Assembly: GCA_937129505.1 (NCBI GenBank)
Contig: CAKZNJ010000050.1
Span: 1-6,759 of the forward strand
Source: an uncultured Anaerolineae bacterium
GTDB lineage: Bacteria > Chloroflexota > Anaerolineae > Anaerolineales > UBA4823
Direction of reading: 5' to 3'
Length of the DNA stretch: 6,759 bases
Made by a program: the position numbers and the translations under genes. The notes under the pieces were generated by a model. It did no database searches. It had not been told where the DNA came from and was given only the letters and a program-made list of their open reading frames with translations. Position 1 is the first letter of the stretch; each line of letters starts with the position of its first letter. Below are positions 5,667-6,759 of the stretch, one piece after another.

Positions 5667-6759
5667 TCAATAATTCAGGTTGGCTTCACATTTCGCAAGC
5701 CCCTCTTGAATTTGAAGCAACTGGTCACGAAGATTGAGCAGCCATTGTCGTTGGCGGTTAGTTAGGATGGCGCCTTCTTCCGCAAGGAAGCCGCTAAAAG
5801 CGGTTTGAACCGCATGCATTTTTTCGAGGGTGGAGAGCAATTGCGCTTTGATTTGGCGGTTTTGTTGATTCTGTTGGGATTTTAGCAAACGTTTCTCGAT
5901 AGTGCGAATCAGTTGCAGGTTAACGAGGGCGATGGCTGTGTAGTCAACCACCGCTTCGGCGAGCGATTGCGCGTGAGACTCGAAAGGCTGGGCTTGTTTG
6001 CGCAATAGGATGAACATCCCGAGCACTTCGTTTTTAGTTTTGAGAGGCAGGATCAAAGCAGATTGCCCGTACTTCGACAGGATAAAGGGCTTGAGCGGCT
6101 CGCCGTAGATCGCGAGCGGTTCACCAGATTCTGCTACCAGCGTTGATACGCCGTCATCCCAAGCCCGATTCAGATAGGTTTCGAACTCGGCAGGAAAGTG
6201 AAGGTAGGCACGTAAAAGGTAAGTATGCCCTCGATCGGAGCGCAGCAGAACGAAACCGCGTTCGGCATTGCTCAGGAAAAGACTGCTTTTCAAGGCGGTT
6301 TCAAGTAATTGTTTGGGATCAGTCAAGGAAGTGATGGCTTTGCTAGCGTTGATCAGAGCGGTCAAATCGTTCACCTGCTTTTCCAGCTCCTGATTCAGGC
6401 GAGAAAGCTGGTTGACCAGTGCCTGACGCTCCTGACGGGCGCGCACTTGTTTGAGTACTCTTTCAACTGTGGCGACCACTTCCGTCTCTTGAACAGGCCA
6501 ACTTAAAAAGTCGGCTGCGCCAAGCCGAAAGGCTTGTAAGATATCGCCTCCTTTGGTCTCTTCGGCAAGGACGATAAAGGGGATATCATAGCCCTGAGAT
6601 TGAACCGCTACCAATAAGTCTTTGCCAGATAAGCCGGGCAGATGGAGGTTGGCGATGATCAGGTCCGGTTGGAGGCGGCCGATTTCCTGCAGAGCTGCCG
6701 AAGCGTGAAGGACGATGTTAACCTGATATCCTAGAGGGCGGAGCGCCTGCCTTGCAATT
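5667..6759 (-). CDS. Pseudo-receiver-GAF signalling protein, N-terminus cut by window edge
   Basis: The frame is open from the right edge (first full codon at 6758) to TGA at 5669-5667, 363 visible residues. The receiver begins in its first helix (IARQALRPLGYQV), so probably only 15-25 residues are missing. Visible layout: receiver 1-105, a charged coiled coil 107-142, GAF about 143-285, and a Gln-rich helical tail 286-363 (IEKRLLKSQQNQQNRQ... LLNLRDQLLQIQEG). The receiver scaffold is good (PDLIIANLHLPGLSGKDLL; GAADFLSWPV), but its catalytic residues are changed: Asn37 for the phosphoacceptor Asp, Ala65 for the Thr/Ser switch and Trp87 for Lys. It is therefore unlikely to be phosphorylated. 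There is no kinase, DNA-binding or cyclase domain, so its output is probably protein contact through the coiled coil and tail. A TTG at 6614 could be taken as a start, but that cuts the receiver in half; the true start lies beyond the window. It is followed after 37 bases by the hybrid kinase and is likely its partner; that partnership is inference. Confidence 0.87.
   Translation of the reverse strand, partial: IARQALRPLGYQVNIVLHASAALQEIGRLQPDLIIANLHLPGLSGKDLLVAVQSQGYDIPFIVLAEETKGGDILQAFRLGAADFLSWPVQETEVVATVERVLKQVRARQERQALVNQLSRLNQELEKQVNDLTALINASKAITSLTDPKQLLETALKSSLFLSNAERGFVLLRSDRGHTYLLRAYLHFPAEFETYLNRAWDDGVSTLVAESGEPLAIYGEPLKPFILSKYGQSALILPLKTKNEVLGMFILLRKQAQPFESHAQSLAEAVVDYTAIALVNLQLIRTIEKRLLKSQQNQQNRQIKAQLLSTLEKMHAVQTAFSGFLAEEGAILTNRQRQWLLNLRDQLLQIQEGLAKCEANLNY

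Noticed and set aside
6612..6614. TTG at 6614 as the start of the receiver-GAF gene
   Set aside because: The frame continues upstream to the window edge and encodes the first half of the receiver, so this codon is internal.
1..6759. tRNA, rRNA, CRISPR array, insertion sequence or prophage signals
   Set aside because: The DNA is nearly all explained by four genes. I saw no regularly spaced repeats, terminal inverted repeats with transposase, or tRNA-like cloverleaf. Small RNAs antisense to genes cannot be excluded by eye.

Overview
The window holds four protein-coding genes packed with little spare DNA and no RNA gene, mobile element or CRISPR array that I could recognise. From left to right they are: (1) a minus-strand membrane glycosyltransferase of the GT39/ArnT-like (GT-C) type, whose C-terminus runs off the left edge (1-1789); (2) a divergent plus-strand SLC13/DASS-type anion permease with two TrkA-C (RCK_C) domains in its central loop (1906-3684); (3) a minus-strand REC-GAF-PAS-HisKA-HATPase hybrid histidine kinase (3695-5629); and (4) a minus-strand receiver-GAF protein, just upstream of the kinase in the same direction, whose first residues run off the right edge (5667-6759).

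The host looks like a free-living bacterium of moderate GC content. The style of the glycosyltransferase (long N-terminal tail, SDHAEK...FYPRNTGREAF core) and the stacked GAF/PAS/receiver sensors resemble what I know from Chloroflexota, class Anaerolineae. This is an impression from protein style, not a search result. A cyanobacterium is a weaker alternative; two GCGATCGC octamers are present, fewer than cyanobacterial HIP1 density would predict.

The glycosyltransferase and the permease diverge from a 116-bp intergenic region (1790-1905) that can hold a promoter for each. The permease and the kinase converge with only 10 bp between their stop codons and no visible terminator. Genes 4 and 3 are separated by 37 bp and probably form an operon, gene 4 first.

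The permease would move a divalent or other oxyanion or dicarboxylate across the inner membrane. Its RCK_C domains suggest ligand gating, but the substrate cannot be read from the sequence. The glycosyltransferase would transfer a sugar from a polyprenyl-phosphate carrier on the outer face of the membrane. The two sensor genes would form a soluble signalling unit. Its most notable feature is that the receiver of gene 4 has lost its phosphorylatable aspartate (Asn instead), its Thr/Ser switch (Ala) and its lysine (Trp), while the kinase's receiver keeps the aspartate but lacks the lysine. I saw no clear sign of a wholly new system; the degenerate receiver pair is the best lead.
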